Assembly (NCBI RefSeq): GCF_049340185.1
Contig: NZ_JBMPPC010000002.1
Span: 434,001 to 498,000 of the forward strand
Length of the DNA: 64,000 nt
Source: Undibacterium sp049340185
Lineage (GTDB): Bacteria > Pseudomonadota > Gammaproteobacteria > Burkholderiales > Burkholderiaceae_D
Direction of reading: 5' to 3'
Below the pieces are notes generated by a model. The model was not told the origin of the DNA. It did not search any database and was given only the letters and a program-made list of their open reading frames with translations. The translations under genes were made by a program, and so were the position numbers. This document shows positions 60,445 to 64,000 of this stretch, one piece after another. Every line of letters starts with the position of its first letter. Positions within the stretch are counted from its first letter, which is position 1.

Positions 60445-61677
60445 ATGGCGACAACTTCAAAAGTAGCACCCAAAACGACACAGGTTAAAGAACATGTCTA
60501 TGCTTGGGAAGGTAAAGATAAATACGGGAAAACTGTACGCGGTGAGTTACGTGCTGGTGGCGAAGCGATTGTCAATGCTACGCTAAGGCGCCAAGGTATT
60601 TCAGTTACCAAATTAAAAAAGAAAACATATGCTTCTGGTAAAAAAATTACCGATAAAGATATCACTCTATTCACTAGGCAGTTAGCGACAATGATGAAAG
60701 CTGGCGTTCCTCTGCTCCAGTCTTTCGATATTGTTTCAAAAGGGAACACAAACCCTTCAGTATCAAAATTATTACAAGATATACGGGGTGATGTTGAGAC
60801 AGGGACTAGCTTAAACCAGGCATTCCGTAAATTTCCGCTTTATTTTGACCCTCTATTTTGCAATCTTGTAGGCGCAGGTGAGCAAGCCGGTATTCTGGAA
60901 GACTTACTAACCAGACTGGCAATATATAAGGAAAAAACGTTGGCAATTAAAGCAAAAATCAAATCTGCTCTGACTTATCCAATTGCAATTTTATCGATTG
61001 CATTCATTGTCACTGCAGTAATTATGATTTGGGTTGTTCCTGCTTTTAAACAGGTATTCACCAGTTTTGGTGCCGACCTGCCTGCACCAACCCTATTTGT
61101 AATGGCAATATCCGACTTTTTTGTGAAAAACTGGTACATCATTTTTGGAGGTTTGTTCGGTAGCATTTATTTCTTCCTAAACTCATGGAAACGATCTCTT
61201 AAAATGCAGCGAATAATGGACAGATTACTTTTACAAGCACCGATCTTCGGTGACGTAATTAGAAAAGCGACTATTGCTCGATGGACACGAACATTAGCTA
61301 CTATGTTTTCCGCAGGTGTTCCTTTAGTTGAATCTCTGGATTCCGTTGGCGGTGCTGCTGGCAATGCAGTTTATCTAGATGCAACAATTAAAATACAAAC
61401 AGAAGTTAGTACTGGCACAAGCTTAACGGTAGCAATGCAAAACTCAAATGTATTTCCCAACATGGTCACTCAGATGGTCTCCATCGGCGAGGAATCAGGG
61501 GCTTTAGATCAAATGCTTGGAAAAGTAGCTGATTTTTACGAAGAAGAAGTAGACGAGGCCGTAGCCTCTCTCTCTAGCCTCATGGAACCGCTGATAATGG
61601 CCATACTTGGGATAATCATTGGTGGTTTAGTCGTCGCTATGTACCTGCCAATTTTCAAACTAGGTCAAGTCGTTTAA
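60445..61677 (+). CDS. pilC: Type IV pilus platform protein PilC
   Basis: 410 residues. Two GspF domains (TRQLATMMKAGVPLLQSFDIV; TRTLATMFSAGVPLVESLDSV) with three membrane helices (PIAILSIAFIVTAVIMIWVVPAF; NWYIIFGGLFGSIYFF; LIMAILGIIIGGLVVAMYLPIFKL). Inner-membrane base for pilus assembly. Starts 13 bp after pilB; its last base (TAA/ATG overlap) is shared with pilD. Confidence 0.96.
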   Translation: MATTSKVAPKTTQVKEHVYAWEGKDKYGKTVRGELRAGGEAIVNATLRRQGISVTKLKKKTYASGKKITDKDITLFTRQLATMMKAGVPLLQSFDIVSKGNTNPSVSKLLQDIRGDVETGTSLNQAFRKFPLYFDPLFCNLVGAGEQAGILEDLLTRLAIYKEKTLAIKAKIKSALTYPIAILSIAFIVTAVIMIWVVPAFKQVFTSFGADLPAPTLFVMAISDFFVKNWYIIFGGLFGSIYFFLNSWKRSLKMQRIMDRLLLQAPIFGDVIRKATIARWTRTLATMFSAGVPLVESLDSVGGAAGNAVYLDATIKIQTEVSTGTSLTVAMQNSNVFPNMVTQMVSIGEESGALDQMLGKVADFYEEEVDEAVASLSSLMEPLIMAILGIIIGGLVVAMYLPIFKLGQVV

Positions 61678-62543
61678 TGCTAGAGATTTTTTTATTCCAA
61701 ACTCCAGAATCTTGGCCAAGCACAATTTTAATTGGTGTCGTCGGATTATTAATAGGTAGTTTTCTCAACGTAGTTATCCATCGCATTCCAAAAATGATGC
61801 AAAGGGAATCGGATAACTATGTGGCGAGTGAGAGCGGTAATGAATTGCCTCACGCTGACCGCTACAATCTGATGGTGCCGCGCTCTGCGTGCCCTCATTG
61901 TGGGCATCAGATTACTGCCTTGGAAAATATTCCGGTGTTTAGCTACATTGCAATAGGCGGCAAATGTACAACATGTAAAGCACCGATTTCGATACGTTAT
62001 CCATTAGTAGAGCTGCTTACTGGCGCGCTCTCTGGCTATCTTATTTGGCACTTTGGTAGTGGCATCGCTGGTTTGGGTGCTGTCGTATTCGCCTGGTTTT
62101 TAATCGCAATGACCTTCATTGATGCTGACACACAGTTGCTGCCAGATGATCTGACTTTGCCTTTGTTGTGGCTCGGTTTGTTAATTAATCTTCACGGTAC
62201 ATTCGCGTCCTTGCATGATGCGGTCATCGGTGCGGTTGCTGGCTATCTCGCTTTGTGGTCCATTTACTGGCTGTTTAAGCTCGCAACGGGCAAAGAAGGT
62301 ATGGGCTACGGCGATTTTAAATTACTGGCAGCTCTTGGCGCATGGATGGGCTGGACTATGCTACCCGTTATTATTTTACTATCATCAGTGGTCGGTGCGA
62401 TTGTAGGGATCAGCATGATCGTATTGGCAAAAATGGGCAAAAACAATCCTATCCCGTTTGGTCCCTATCTTGCTGCCGCAGGCCTCATTGCGCTAATCTG
62501 GGGTAAAACTCTATCGCAGCAATATCTGGGCATGCTTGGTTGA
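61677..62543 (+). CDS. pilD: Prepilin peptidase / N-methyltransferase PilD
   Basis: 288 residues, polytopic. The cytosolic loop has the tetra-Cys motif (CPHCGHQITALENIPVFSYIAIGGKCTTC), and both catalytic Asp are visible (FIDADTQLLPDDLTLP and GMGYGDFKLLAALGAW). Cleaves and N-methylates prepilins for type IV pili and type II secretion. Overlaps pilC by 1 bp and coaE by 4 bp (62540-62543), so the four genes are one operon. Confidence 0.95.
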   Translation: MLEIFLFQTPESWPSTILIGVVGLLIGSFLNVVIHRIPKMMQRESDNYVASESGNELPHADRYNLMVPRSACPHCGHQITALENIPVFSYIAIGGKCTTCKAPISIRYPLVELLTGALSGYLIWHFGSGIAGLGAVVFAWFLIAMTFIDADTQLLPDDLTLPLLWLGLLINLHGTFASLHDAVIGAVAGYLALWSIYWLFKLATGKEGMGYGDFKLLAALGAWMGWTMLPVIILLSSVVGAIVGISMIVLAKMGKNNPIPFGPYLAAAGLIALIWGKTLSQQYLGMLG

Positions 62544-63178
62544 TGGAGTTAGCGCAGGTATTTAGCCTGGGACTGACAGGCGGAATCGGAAGTGGCAAAA
62601 CGACTGTTGCCAATATGTTCGGCGAGCTTGGTGCCAGCCTGATTGATACCGACCTTATTGCCCACCAACTTACCATGTCGCATGGTGTTGCCATATCTCT
62701 GATTCGCCAGCAGTTTGGCGATGCCTCTATTCAGGCAGACGGGGCTATGGATCGCGCAAAAATGCGGGAACTGATTTTTACGGATGCATCCGCAAAAACT
62801 AAACTCGAACAAATTCTCCACCCGCTCATCAGACAAGAAACTGAACGCGCGGCACAGCAAGTGACAGGTAGCTATCCAATTTTCGTTGTTCCTCTCTTGG
62901 TCGAGTCTAGTAACTGGAAGAAAAAAGTCAGCCGGATTCTGATTGTCGATTGCCCGGAGCAAGTGCAAGTGCAGCGTGTGATGGCAAGAAATAATTTAAA
63001 TCAAGAGCAGGTACTCGCCATCATGCATCATCAGGCCAGCCGCCAGCAAAGACTGGCCGCAGCCGACGATATCATCGTCAATGATGGCGATCTGGACGCA
63101 ATCCGCGAACAAGTCGCTGAGTTGCATCGCAAATATTGTCAGTTAGCGCAAACATCGATAAAAAATGACAAACAATAA
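62540..63178 (+). CDS. coaE: Dephospho-CoA kinase
   Basis: 212 residues. P-loop GLTGGIGSGKTTVANMF near residues 10-26, IDTDLIAHQL (Asp for substrate), LVESSNWKKKVSRILIVDCPEQVQVQRVM and the family C-terminal helix. Last step of coenzyme A synthesis. Its position after pilD is conserved in many proteobacteria. Confidence 0.95.
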   Translation: MMELAQVFSLGLTGGIGSGKTTVANMFGELGASLIDTDLIAHQLTMSHGVAISLIRQQFGDASIQADGAMDRAKMRELIFTDASAKTKLEQILHPLIRQETERAAQQVTGSYPIFVVPLLVESSNWKKKVSRILIVDCPEQVQVQRVMARNNLNQEQVLAIMHHQASRQQRLAAADDIIVNDGDLDAIREQVAELHRKYCQLAQTSIKNDKQ

Positions 63179-63264
63179 GCACGCAATGTTTGTAATTTTG
63201 CTCAGCATGGTTCAGAATCACGTGACACTTGCGCGTTAGCACCAATTTTGACAGGGATATTATT

Positions 63265-64000
63265 TTGATCGTTTACGAATACCCTTTTAACGAGCGTATT
63301 CGCACGTTATTGCGGCTAGAAGACCTGTACGAAAAATTCACTTTTTTCCTGCATCAGTCTGATCCTATGCAGCATCACGTTGCCCTATCCACCATTTTTG
63401 AAATGCTGGAGGTCGCTGGTCGGGCCGATCTCAAATCTGATCTCCTGCAAGAATTAGAACGACAAAAACACACTCTCATCAGCTTCAAATCTAATCCGAA
63501 TGTTCAGGCGGACATGCTGGATCAGATTCTCGATGAGGTAGATCGCGCCAGCAGCGCCCTAATGGCCTCCACTGGGAAAACTGGTCAGAACGTTCGTGAT
63601 AATGAATGGTTGATGAGCATACGTGGTCGTACGATTATTCCTGGCGGGGCTTGTGAATTTGACTTACCCAGTTACCACGCATGGCAAAAGAATCCCGCTG
63701 AAAAGCGTTTTGCGGATATTGCCAATTGGTTTGCGCCGATTGCCCCCTTATTTGATGCGATTAATATCGTCCTGCGTCTATTGAGAGAATCTGGGGTAAC
63801 GACGAAAGTCATTGCACAGGCCGGCAGTTACCAGCAAATGTTGCAAGGGAAAATATATCAGTTACTACGCGTCAGCGTGGTGCGTGAGATGGGAGCCATC
63901 CCGGAAATCTCAGCAAATAAGTACATGTTGTGGATACGCTTTATGTCCCAAGACGGTGATATGAAGCCGAAAGCTTTCGAGAGCGATATCCCGTTTGACC
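63265..64000 (+). CDS. zapD: Cell division protein ZapD, C-terminus cut by window end
   Basis: The forward frame is open from TTG 63265 to the right edge, 245 residues, with AGGG 9 bp upstream. The N-terminus IVYEYPFNERIRTLLRLEDLYEKF is the ZapD (DUF1342) signature, and EMGAIPEISANKYMLWIRFM is the end-of-domain motif. ZapD cross-links FtsZ bundles in the Z ring. About 5-10 residues are missing at the end (family length near 250). ATG is not available nearby, so TTG is the likely start. Confidence 0.92.
   Translation, partial: MIVYEYPFNERIRTLLRLEDLYEKFTFFLHQSDPMQHHVALSTIFEMLEVAGRADLKSDLLQELERQKHTLISFKSNPNVQADMLDQILDEVDRASSALMASTGKTGQNVRDNEWLMSIRGRTIIPGGACEFDLPSYHAWQKNPAEKRFADIANWFAPIAPLFDAINIVLRLLRESGVTTKVIAQAGSYQQMLQGKIYQLLRVSVVREMGAIPEISANKYMLWIRFMSQDGDMKPKAFESDIPFD

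Overview
The window looks like chromosome of a betaproteobacterium of the order Burkholderiales, most likely family Oxalobacteraceae (Herminiimonas/Undibacterium-like). The reasons are protein family resemblance, the blocks rplU-rpmA-obgE-proB next to ispB and pilB-pilC-pilD-coaE-zapD, the ampD-pilR-pilS-PP0621-ypjD block, and small Lys/Ala-rich nucleoid proteins. No rRNA, tRNA, CRISPR array, prophage or complete insertion sequence was seen. Species cannot be fixed from sequence alone.

Layout. 1-8.3 kb is accessory: the 3' end of an AT-rich gene, a 23-bp inverted repeat, small unknown genes, a rhomboid protease broken by a TA insertion, an alpha/beta hydrolase, a small XRE regulator plus membrane protein preceded by four matching 18-bp palindromes, a LysR/SDR divergent pair, and a DUF4139 protein. 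8.4-26.1 kb is a nearly self-contained pyrimidine catabolism island: cytosine deaminase, an M16 peptidase of unclear relevance, carbamoyl-beta-alanine hydrolase, dihydropyrimidinase, NCS1 permease, PreA, PreT, MmsA, beta-alanine transaminase, a MocR regulator and a RutR-like TetR regulator. Together these would take cytosine or uracil through dihydrouracil, N-carbamoyl-beta-alanine, beta-alanine and malonate semialdehyde to acetyl-CoA. The control region of preT holds an exact sigma-54 promoter consensus next to a RutR-type palindrome, and a second copy of that palindrome precedes the transaminase gene.

26-38.5 kb holds a LacI regulator, YggT, a histone H1-like protein with 39-bp repeats, nrdB and nrdA with a pair of NrdR-like boxes upstream, and ampD-pilR-pilS-PP0621-ypjD. 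38.6-46.3 kb holds a DctB/DctD-type two-component system, a NitT/TauT-type ABC transporter and an orphan type-1 periplasmic binding protein. A well-formed sigma-54 promoter precedes the transporter operon and a weaker one precedes the orphan binding protein, so the DctD-like activator may drive uptake genes.

46.6-64 kb is mainly core genome: ffh, a SWIB-domain protein with an H1-like tail, a possible structured RNA, a lytic transglycosylase, proS, rppH, a CNP1-like protein, proB, obgE, rpmA, rplU, ispB, the type IV pilus genes pilB-pilC-pilD, coaE and a nearly complete zapD cut by the window end.
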